Positions 42,301 to 54,300 of a DNA stretch of 64,000 nucleotides are shown piece by piece. The translations under genes were made by a program, and so were the position numbers. Numbering within the stretch: position 1 is the first letter of the stretch; each line of letters begins with the position of its first letter. This DNA is from Istiophorus platypterus (taxonomy: Eukaryota > Chordata > Actinopteri > Istiophoriformes > Istiophoridae), in contig CM029122.1 of NCBI GenBank assembly GCA_016859345.1, positions 24,250,575 through 24,314,574 on the forward strand, given 5' to 3'. The notes beneath the pieces are model-generated. The model was not told the origin of the DNA, did not search any database, and worked only from the letters and a program-made list of their open reading frames with translations.

Positions 42301-45300
42301 GAGAAAACAATCAATACAAATGTCTTACTGATGACTGTAAAAACAGTTATTGTGAAATGAGCAGCAGACACAGCCAAATACACACCATCACTCTTGGATG
42401 ATTGCAATCAGTTTATAGATCCTTTTTGGAGTGTTGGCCAGACTCATCATTTCATTTTATTTTTGAAATTTTCTTCTTCTTACAGGAAGGTTTTGAATCT
42501 GATAATAAGGATTTCTTAACCAGCAACTAACATACTTAATCCAACTCCAAAGCCCACCAGTTTTAAATATACACATTGAGCTAGAAAGAAACAAAGTGTA
42601 GATGAGCCATTTATTATTACTATTTTTATTTAATGTGCTGTTCATTTTATACAAATAATACCATATTTTTTGTTCTGATTCATAAATTCAATAACCGTCA
42701 GTTGTTTTCAGATGCTTACTGGCTTGAAGTGTGATGCACATGAAGTCTAAAATGTGTCTTGCTATCCCTCTTGTTTTTTTCAGCCGGCCATTTTCTGTGA
42801 AGAGTGTCATTGGAGGGAGCATAACAAGGAGTAAGCCACATTCATTTTCTATTTTATTGCTTTGTAGGCAGTTTTCCCTAAAAGTAGTTTTTAAAGATAA
42901 GTATATAAAGATAAGTTAAGAGTTAGTAGAGAATAAAAAGTTAAGAATATCTAGGTCTATTCTGCCATTTCATCCACCTTGGCAATGCTCCCATGCTCCC
43001 CTTACCTATATACAGATAGGGACTTAAGTATTTGGACATGGACTCAGTGTTCATAGTTTTGCCTCTGTACTGCACAACAGTGAATTTGAAATGAAGCCAT
43101 CAAGATGTGATTGAAGTTTAAACTTTTAGCTTTAATTCAAGGGGTTTCAGAAAAAATTTAAAGAACTGTTTTGTAGTTAGACAATTGACTGACAGTTTTA
43201 TATTCAGATGTGGCTTGTTCTAATATTATTTCATCACAAATGCAGAAGCTAAAAGGCCTAGAGTAGATTCCAAGTGTTGAATTTGCATTTGGTAGCTGTT
43301 CATGGTAACTTCTAATATAAGTTCCAAAGAGGTGTCGATACAACAATTTGGTACATTCTTTAAAAGAAGGAATGCACTGCTGAGCTCAGCAACACAAAAA
43401 GGCCTGGAAGATCATGGAAGGCGACTAAAGTGGATGATCGCAGAACTCTTTCTTTTGCAAAGAAAAACCCCTTCAAAACATCTAACCAGGACAAGAACAC
43501 TATGGAGGAGGCAGGTGTATCAGTGTCAAAGTCTACAATCAAGAGACGCCTTCATGAATGTAAACACAGAGGGTTTACCACGAGGTGTAAACCAGTCGTA
43601 ACACTCAAGAAAGGCCAGATTAAACTTTACCAGAAAACTTCTAAAAAAATCGTTAACAATTCTGCAACAAGATCCTTCAGAAAGATGAAACCAAGATTAA
43701 CTTGTACCAGAATGAATGGTGAAGGAAAGGAACACCTCATGATACGTAGCCAACACATCATCTGTCAGACATGGTGGAGCAGTGTTATAGTTATGGACAT
43801 GTATGGCTGCTAGTGGATCTTGGTCACTGGTGTTTGTTGATGATGTGTGACTGCTGATAGAAGCTGCAGGATGAATTTACAAGATTCCACTGTCTGCTCA
43901 GATTCAGCCAAATGGTGCTTCATAGTACTGAGTAATAATGACCCAAAACATACTGTGAAAGTAACCCAGGATCATCTAAAGGCAAATTAATGAAATATTC
44001 TTTAACGGCCAAGTCAGTCACATCACGTCAACCAAACTGAGCATGGTTTACTTACTGAAGACAAAACTGACGGCAGAAATACCCGCAAACAAGCAGCAAC
44101 TGAAGGCAGCTGCAGTAAAGGCCTGACAGAGCATCTCAAGGAAGGAAACTCAGCATTTGGTGATGTCAGTTGGTTCAAGACTTCAGGCAGTCATTGATTG
44201 CAAAGGTTTTTCCTCACGGTATCAAAAATAATCCTTCTATTTAGAATGATGATGGTTTGTCCAATTACTTTGGAGCTACTGAAAATTAAGGACTACTTAT
44301 AACATTCGTAACTCCTAAATGATTATTATAAAATTTTTGAAATCCCTTGAATTAAAGCCGAAAGTTTACACTTCAATCATCGCCTTGATCTCATTTGAAA
44401 TCCACTGTGTTGGTATGCAGAGACACAGCATCAGTTCTCATCAGTTCAACTACACACAGTTTTCCAGGTACTTGGCAGGTAGGTTGATCCAAGCATCTTG
44501 GAGAACTTGCCACAGTTCTTCTGTGCTTTTAGTCTGTCTCAGTGTTGTCTGTCTCTTTATGTGATCCCAGACTCCTTCTCCTTGTCTCTGAAGATAGTTC
44601 TTTGACTTAATGTTTGAGGTTACTGTCGCACTGCAGACTGAATTCTGAACCTATCAAAATGCTCCCTGGTGATATTGCTTGATGGATAAGGCTCTAAATT
44701 TCTAAGAAGCTTAAATCTTTTGCACAGACCTATACATGTGCAGAAGTTTTGCTGTTTTCACAGTTTTTGTTGTATTATCTGATGGCAGTGGGCACAAAAG
44801 CTCTGTCTTGTACTTGGGTGGAAGTAAGTAGTAAAGTAAAAAGCTAAGAAGTAGATGCAAATAATTCATTAAACACTTAAAATAAACTTCTTTAGTTGAC
44901 TATTTGATTCTCATCTCTGTGGTGTTCCAGGTAAGCTGGTGAGTGCCAGGGTGCCTACTACAACGGGTTCCCTCCAGCGTTCCCGCAGCGACATTGATGT
45001 AAATGCTGCCTCTAATGCCAAGTCACGTCTCTCCACCGTTCCCGCCTCTTCACCGTTCAGCTCTGCAGCTGCCCTTCCCCCAGGGTCCTATGCCTCATTA
45101 GGTAACCCACCAGTCATCTCCCTCTGACTATCTACAATTGGAAAAACAAACTTCTGAATGGCAACTTAAGTTTATTGAGCATTCAGCAAAAAAAGGCACA
45201 TGCTGAATTGTAAATACAAACACACTGGCAAGATGTGAAAGTATTTGGAGGACAACGTAAGTAAAAAAACTGGAAGCAGCAATGAAAAGCTAGGCTTAAA

Positions 45301-48300
45301 AAAAAACCCTGAGAATTAATTAAACTACGCTGTTGCTAACCATGACATACTGAAGAAAAGACAGAAACCATGAGAATAAAATCTGCAATGTTGCAAAAGA
45401 TTTACTCCAGAATGAGCCACTATGTACAGGAAGCGCAATTATAGTGAATTTTAGTCAACAGTGTCCTTTCTCATTGGCCCACTCAAGTGATTATTCTTCA
45501 GAGTCTCCTGTCATCATGAAATATTACAACATTTTCTCACGTAGTCATTGGCTTTTATGGAACTGACTGGGATTATTAATTACTACTAAGGTCATCATTA
45601 GACTGTTCTGTCAGCAGGAACTGTTTAAAGCCTACATTGACACTTATGACAAATTAGTGTGATGAGGCTGAGTGACTCTCTAGTGTGATGAAAACCCCTG
45701 ATACTTCTTAAGGATGTTTTCACTATCATTTTAAGCTAATGGGGTATGTTGAAGCCATCCCTAGGCACAAAAATTTACTGTAATCATTTTACCATTCAAA
45801 AACTTCTCTCCCTCCCTTTTTCTCCTGCAATGAGTCCCCATGGCTTGATAATGGCCATTACTAATGATGAAGAGGCTCCTTGCTTACCCACTCACTCTTG
45901 CTCTTGCTTCAATTGCTACTAATGTCTTCCTCTATACCTCTCCTTCCATTCGCTGCTGCACCGCCTTTCTTAAATCCCCAAAAGATGGCACTCCCGGTAA
46001 AAGTGATGGTAAGACATGTGTGTCTGTTTGTGAATGCAAGAAAGAGAAAATGTATCAGTGTGTTTTTCTGTCAGCTGTCATGGGCTACATATTTACATCT
46101 TTTTCTCTTCATCTGTACCCCCTTTTCTTCTCTTTACCTCCCCAAATTGGTCGTCAGTTATGTGGAACTCTGCATGGACTGTCTGCATGGATTTTATTGT
46201 CTTACTGTAACCCTAACAACTGTATCTGTCAGTTCTGTTACTTACACAGCAATAAAGTCTGATATCACTGTTTTATACCCTAGGGCTGTTTTCTACAGCA
46301 TTGCTTTTAGCTGATAGAGAAGGTTGTTCTTATCTATTTTTATTGATTTCTTTCTTTCTTCTCAGAAATTGATGTGCCACCGTAACGAACAGTGCAGTCC
46401 AAGGTTTCATGGACTAAATGGGTTCCGAATTTAACATCTGACTCCATCTTTTAACTGTCAGTTTTATCTGGACTCTGACCAGATTTAGCAAACCTTAGGA
46501 TTGCTAAAGAAAGAAGCTTATCTGCCATTTAATTGGAGGTAAAAACTATGGAAAAATAGTAGAATGAACTTATTAGAAGATCCGGTTTACCTTTGCACAA
46601 TAAGGTAAATGTAGGTAAAATGCTTAGGAGATCATTGCACACATTGTAATCTGAGACTAACCCTTCTCTGCATCTCAAGGAGAATATTATTTTTAGCTTG
46701 CTGTGTAATTCTTGTTATCCCATTCACCATTTGCAAGGCACTATTCTTGGCATGTTGTGTAACAGGATACACTAGAGGTTGCCCCCAACTTGTCAAAGAA
46801 TCCTCCAATGGACTCACTGATTCCAGTGGTCCTCATTTTAATCACACCAGACACTATCATGGGCCTATAGAAACAAGTGTTGTTTTGGTCGTATAGTCAA
46901 ATGTATTCCAGTGTGAGTTGTGTTGGGTCACAATGATGAAGTTGCTTCTTCTGTATGAACTGCTGACCCACTGACTCACTGGATTACTACCCTAGAAATA
47001 CCTTGTCATGCTAAATTGTGGTGACATACACTTACACTGCTTTCAATTTGGGGGAAAAGTGTCTGAGAGTGTTATGCTGCTTCTCTAAAAACAACTAGTT
47101 AGCATTTCTTGCTTAAGATAATGGGCAGACCTAGCCTTAAGCCTTTTAGAACAGCTAACAATGTTACCAAACCTTTTTTTTTAGCTAAATATCTAATAAG
47201 AGTATTTTTCTCCCAAATGTAGAAAGTGTGTATTGTGAAAATGTAAATAAATTCAATATCCCAGATTTTTTTTCTTACATTTGCAGGTTCTTTTTCAAAC
47301 TTAGGCTTTAGGCAGCTACAAAGGATTTCCAGTGTTTTTCTTTCTCCAGAACCGGGTCAAAAAGTTGGCCAATATTTCTCATGGTTTGTTTTTAAGCCCA
47401 CGGAAGCGCATGAGTTGGATTTGACACAAGTACTTAAAAGTTTCTTAACTTGTGCATTCCTGTGTCTCATGCCTTAGTTAGCACTAGAATACTGTGCTTA
47501 CAGGCAAACCCTAATGCCCATCTTGAACATGGTTTGCAGGCTAAAACAAACACTGAGAATTATTCACAAATACAAATGTCTGGTTTGTCTGTTTTCCTGT
47601 ACGTGTTGTCAGAGAGAGACACTGTCCCCTTGTCCAGGTCCTCATCATTCTGTCTCCTCAGACTTTTTCTTCTACAGCATCTCTGTCCAGGGTTGGGATG
47701 AAGATCAATAACTCGTTCAGGTTCAATTAATTTATTCTTCTCCCTCTCTTCCCTCCACCTTCCTGCTCCTTCCTTCTACATCTAGGTCGTGTTCGTACCA
47801 GGAGACAGAGCTCCGGCAGCGTGGGTGGAGCCAGTACTTCTGTGGTGGACAGCAGGGGGCGGAGCCGAGCCAAAGTGGTCTCCCAGTCCCAGCGTATGTA
47901 TACACACCTCACACACACTCTCATCAAAGTCAGAATCTTGTCTGACCAATTTTACACATTCAGCATTTCATAGCTATGAGTATACATACTTCATACCAAT
48001 CTGTCAGGCTCATATTTAAGTATGGTCATTGTCTGTATTAGTTTGAGATCATACTAAATGTGTTGCTGTTTCTTGTTTGTGTGCAGTAGAGCACCCCGAA
48101 AAAAGGCACTCACAAATCCTGTGTATTTTTGCACATGTGCCTCTATGCATGCACAGTATGTGTGCTTGCGTTTTAATTAGTACTGTATATGTGAGTGTTT
48201 TTGTGTGTCTACATATTCTTGAGATCTGTGAGTGGTCAGCACACACCTTACATGTTAACAGCCGTCCAGAGTGCATGCTGGGTAAATACAATAAACATAA

Positions 48301-51300
48301 CCCTCAAATCTGTCTCATTTTGACCGTTCTCAATCTCCACCCTGTCCTGCCTATTGCCTCCATCTGCCAGGATCAAGATCAGCCAATCCCATCAGTGGTA
48401 AGGCCTCAGCTTCATCCGGTCACAAGCCAGATGCCTCATCCCAAAGCACCATCCCCCTAGAGTTTAGCACTTCGTGCCATTATTTTTGACCTTTATGTTT
48501 ATTTCCCCACGTCTAGTAGCAGCATGCTCCACTCATTACATTTGGTTTTTTTTTTTATTTCTGATTACTTTCATCCCACAGTTTGAGAAGCTGTTTAAAG
48601 TTGGAAATATCTGCTGTCAGCCATTTTGTTGTCTTTGTTTTCTCTGTTGTCTCTGGTTTCACAGTTGAAGCATTGTATGTTCTCACTGATGACTTGTGCC
48701 ACAGTAAATGTCTCCCTGCAGCACAGTTACCTAGATCATAGTTCCAGCCCTTCACCCTATGTGTGTCTAGGCTGTAACATCTGTATCTGTTCATTCAAAG
48801 AATCAAATTCAATTTGCTATCAATTTTTGGATTGCTGCCAACTTCTGTGTTGTCAATAAAATAGTATTCATTCACCTTCAAATACAATTAAATCTATGAA
48901 GTACCTGACATAGGTTGAGACCTATTAAAAGTATAAGAATATGTTATAGTATTTTACATTAACTTTTTCGTTGCTGTACTGTCCCCATAACATTGGGTTT
49001 GTTGGCAAAGGCCTAAATAGTGCAAGCATGTTATTAAAGGTTGTAGCACTTCATCAGTTATATACCAGCCACTCTGAATCTTGTCTATCTGTGGAAAAAA
49101 AATTTTTGTTTTTCTTCTCTCTCGTAACAGCCGGCAGTCGCTCCAGCTCCCCAGGCAAGCTGCTTGGCCACAGCAGCTATGGCCGGATCCCTCGAGCCAC
49201 TGCGTCGGCCTCTACCACACCAGCTGACAAGCGCAGCAGGATCCCTCGCAGTCAGGGCTGCAGCCGAGAGACGAGTCCCAGCCGAATGGGTCTTGGTAAG
49301 GCCAGGACTCAGCCACACACAACTTAAAAAAGTAACTCTCTTTCTTTAGAAACAAGCACCTGTGTGCAGGAACACTGTTTATATGGTATAAGTCTTGAAT
49401 TGTGAATTACTATGACTTACAATAATGTAAGATAGCTCTTGTATGTCACAACTTACCTGTGTTTTTTTAACCTTATTACTTTTTTCTTTTTTTTTTTGAA
49501 CAAACTTTATTCTAATCTTAAATCTAAGGTTTAAAATTCTACATTAACTTGCCTTTATTTGCATGGTAAAAGGAAAAAACAAGAAACTGAATGGCTATGT
49601 CATATGTCTCACAGTGTTCCTTCAAGTCCTCTGGCTCTTCTCAAATCACAAAAAATGTGCAAACCTGGGACCAGACTATACAAGGAGTGACACCAACTAG
49701 TCACATGCTGTGCTTCATGAATACATGTACTCATAAGTGACATAAGTCACTACAGGATTATGTCAAACCAAGTTGCTCTGGATTAAACTATTTTAACTCC
49801 CTGATAAAGAGAGAAACTGATGTTTCTTTTTTGACCTTTGAAATACTGCTCATGTAGTCTAATGATAAACAAACACTCTTATTGTCTACCACACAGTTGT
49901 CTTATCATTTATTTACTCACAGTTCAGCTGACAGAGAGAGCTATATCTGTTTTAGATGGTTTTCACTTCTGCTCCTCCTTTTTTTGATCATGATAAAACT
50001 GTGCGCAATTCATGTATAGTTTTTGCCTCACAGATATAATTAGATGTATTATTGGTTAAGAGGGAGCGCTGGTCATGGGTTTTATAGTAGTTGGCGCGAC
50101 AACATCTGTGCCCAATTGTGAAAAACCTTAATTCTAACTGGGGTTGAAATTTCATACTGAAATAGTAAAATTCTGTATGCTAGTTTTCACCTTTTGGGTT
50201 TAATTGCTATCTAGCTCTGTAGAACTCAGCATTTGATGTAGATAACGAGCTGAGTCATACCTTTTTGACAGTCTGCTTCAATATCCTTTCTCTCATTTAT
50301 CAGGAGTGGGTAATGATAATCTCCAAGAGATTGGCTGCTTTTTGTATCTATTTTTTCCTCTGCGCCGGCGACAGGCCGAAGGCATTTTATATTTTGGCTG
50401 TTCGTCTGACTATCCAAATTATGAACACAAAATCTCAGGAATGGATTGAGGGAATTTCTTCAAATTTAGCACAAACAATCACTTGGACTTAAGGATGAAC
50501 AGATTTTATTTCAAAGGTCACAGGTCAAGGTCAATGTGACATCACATCAGCCCAAATTCTTGTGAATGCAATATATCAGGAACACCACTTGGACTCAATG
50601 TAGCACAAAATACAAACAAAATAAATGAATATACTTTTATTAACCTCTATAACCTATAACTTTTATTAAATTTCTTCAAAGTCTTTACTGCATTACGAGT
50701 CTGGACAGACATGAATGTAAACTACAAATTGACTGGTTGGCAGAGGCAAGCAACCACGGTGTGGTAATTCTAGATTACATACTGAAAAGTAGTTTCAATA
50801 ACCGGAAAGGCTGAATGTTTCTGATGAATTGTAGATCCTTCAATTTTTCAACTTTGTCTCAATAGAAATTAATTATTATAATTTCAGTTTTGTTAGATTA
50901 AGATACTGTTCATGTTACTTTAATAATCAATTCAATAATAACAGATAAATAATTCAGTAATCCTTTTTTTAATGTATCTATTCTTTGTCACAAGTTGGAA
51001 GCTGTTCTTTGGGGTGTCCAGACTGTCTAACCTATGACTAGCAGTATGCTTTTTCACCAACTCACTCACCAGCACTGCTCAGCCACCGCTTCTTTCAACT
51101 TTACTGTTCTTCTTTTCCCATCCTCTATTCCCTCTATTCCCTCTCAGTCCTTTATCTCGCTTTGTCTTTCTATACATTTTAGCCACATTAGTGGCACGGT
51201 CCTTGGATGACTGACAAATGGACAGTCAGACAGTTGACTGTACAGCCCTTCACATATTTGTTTGTGACAAACACAAAATAAACACAAAAAAATAAACACA

Positions 51301-54300
51301 AAATATTTCAACAATGACTGGCAGAGATGCTAAGAAATTTGTTTTTGCTGTTTAGGATCCCCAGTGAATCATTTGTAATTATTTTAGAAACTGCTCGAAC
51401 TCCTCTGTAGTACTACTGTCAGCACAGAATGTACATTTATTAAAAAAAAAACCAAAACAGCAAAATGTGATTACCATGAATCTTGTTGGGCACATTCATG
51501 CATCCCAGTGAATGAGACCCATGAATTTTGGACAGTCTATCTTGCTGTTACCTCAGTCCACAGGTCAAAATTGCTGTTATGCCTCAAAACCTAATGGACA
51601 AATCATCATGAAATTTAATAAGCACATTCCTGTGTTTAAGGAAATAAATTTTCTGTTGTTAATGACCTTATAGTCTGTTCTCTTAATGCCAGTTCCATTT
51701 TAGCATCATCATAGACGGGGCTTATAAAACAGCAAAGTCCCTATTTTTTTGTTGGCTCATTCTAAACATTGTTCATTATCTCCAATAATTATTCATTAGA
51801 GGTCATCTGAAGGGCTCTGCACTTTCAGTCATCTTCTCTCATAACCTCTACCCCTTTTCTTTTCCTCATCCTTGACTCGCACCCCTCATATTCCCCCATG
51901 GATGCATACTGACATTCCCACCTAACTTGTTGTCCTGACAGCCAGCCTGTGTGGTAAAGCTCTTCTTCCTGCTGCTCTTCCTTACCGCACGCTAGCCCGG
52001 AGCCGCATTCCCCGCCCCAGCATGAGTCAAGGTTGCAGTCGCGACACCAGTCGCGAGAGCAGCCGCGACACCAGCCCTGCTCGGGGCTTCACTCCTCTGG
52101 GTGAGTACTGCAGAGCTAATAGCTTGCCTGGATTAGCTGATCTAGCCCAGAGAGTCCCAACTGGACAGGCTTTACCAGATGTCTGTTGTTGGTGTTCAGT
52201 GTAATATGTTATGTCCAATCTATGTTTGCCTGTCTTTCTCTTTGCATGCACTAACCTTGTCTTTGTTGGCTTAGGAAAGATTACTCTGCTGTCTCAGAAT
52301 CCTGTTTTTTTTTTTGTTTGTTAATTTGTTTTTGTTTTTTTGATTGTTTGTTTTTCTAAAATGGTATAAATTAGAAAGACACATCACCTACCAAATTTAC
52401 CTTCTCTATTTTTGACTGTTTGAAGTTGAATTAATGTGTTTGAATTTTTTCGGAGTGAACTTGTGTACATATGTTGTGGTTTTATGCATATTTTCCATCA
52501 GTAAAGATTGGGAATGACATAGAGAGTGATGTAGAAGAAATGGAAACAGCAAGCAGTTATTCAGTCAGTATTCCTAGCTGACTGTGTGCTGCAACCGGTG
52601 TGCAGTACAGCAGCTGCTACTGTAGTTCTTGTGCTATCACATCCTGGGAAGTGATGCCATAACTTTGTGCCCATATCTTTATCGTCAAGGAATCTATAAG
52701 GCAGACATGGAGAAGCATGTCAGTACTCAGCATGTTACTGCTTTGGAGCCAATCGTAAGGGCTGTCAGTGCTGTTAGCATAGAATCTTAGCATAGCATAG
52801 CATTTTTTGTTGCTGTTTTTGTTTTTTCTATACAACATTAGGCTTGGTGATGGAGGTCTTTGCAATTTTTTATTTCTGTAGACTTGAGATTTCTCTTATT
52901 TGTTATGTTTTAAGTGAGCTTCATTTTAGTAATAAAAATAGAGTGATATATGTATGTATGATATATACAATTTTTTTAAGTTTGGCTGTATTTTATTCTC
53001 AACAGTGAAATGCTCTTTTCCCCTCTCCATATTTTAGATTTCTAGTTTATCACAAAGGGGTGGATCGAAAATGAGTACATGTCAAGAATAATGGCCCACC
53101 CCCTTTGTATATCCAAACGTAATTCATCTAGATGCAGACTTTTTCAGAGCCAAATAGAATCACTATAAAGGCCGAGTCAAGCCCCATCATAAAAAGTTTT
53201 GATTCATAAAAAAGCATCAATCTTGATTGTGTAATCAGCACGTGTATTATTATTAAATTTTGTCACATCAGAAATACGTAGTAATTCCTATTCCTATTCC
53301 ATTAAAAAAAACATCATCGTAAATATCAACCCATAACGTTTTTAACAAAAAAAAAAAAGAAAAACATAAAAGCAAAAGGCAAGTGCTGTGTGATCATCAG
53401 TGCAGTAGTGTTAAAATTACTTCATTACAGGTTGGTGTTAAACCTGTTGTGTGTGTCACTAACCCCCTGGTTCTGGATGTTGCCCACCTTTCCTGTCCCC
53501 TGCAGCCTCCCGACGTCATTCTCGTTCAACCAGCGCTCTCTCCACAGCCGACCCCCACGGCCAGTCAGGTGACCTGCATGCTCAGACCTCCACACCTCCT
53601 GGTCCCTCTTGGTTCCCCCTAAATGACCTGTGTTAGAGGCAATAAAGCGTACTGTACCAGCATGCCCCAGAGGTTGCATTCAGTGATGTGACTATAGGAA
53701 GCATCCGCCATTCAATTACTTTATTTTCCCTCCATTTATAGCTTTTTTGAGCATTTTATTTAATATTTAAGTAAACGGGAAAGGTAAGCAAAGAAAAGGT
53801 GCATTTGTTTAGCATATTTAGGGAAACATCATGTTTTCATCCACTTGTCACTTAATCACCACTTTACATTTTCAGTGCCTGAGATATACCTTTTCATTTG
53901 AGCTGTGATTTTCATGGAATTCTCATCTACAGGCTTTGATATGCTGACTCAATTTAAATCTATTTGTTGTTATTTTGTTGATTTGTATTTAAAAAAGGTT
54001 CTATTGTTTTGCCCAGGAGGAGCCTATGTTTTTACGTTTAGGTGCTACATCTGCTGCCATCCGGTTTTGTCATCCTTTGGATTTGTGCCTCTCTTTTCAT
54101 TTTTGACATATAAGCTCATATTTGTGTTTTTCCTCTTTGGTGTATCATTAGTGTTATCCCCAGGGAAACAGCAGAGCTGCAATGTATGCATGTGCCTTTG
54201 CCCAAGGGCCTGTTCATCCTGTATTTGGGTTTTTCTTTGTATCATGTTTTTTTGTCTTTTTGTTTTTTTTTATCATTTTGCTTATGGTGGTAGGATATTT

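Noticed and set aside
42075..42401. 108-codon Ser/Leu/Phe-rich frame
   Set aside because: Lies in the pyrimidine-rich intron after W15; low complexity, no domain.
45864..46314. Two overlapping frames of 132 and 144 codons
   Set aside because: Intron readthrough; only the 24-nt microexon at 45985 has exon properties and it uses a different frame context.
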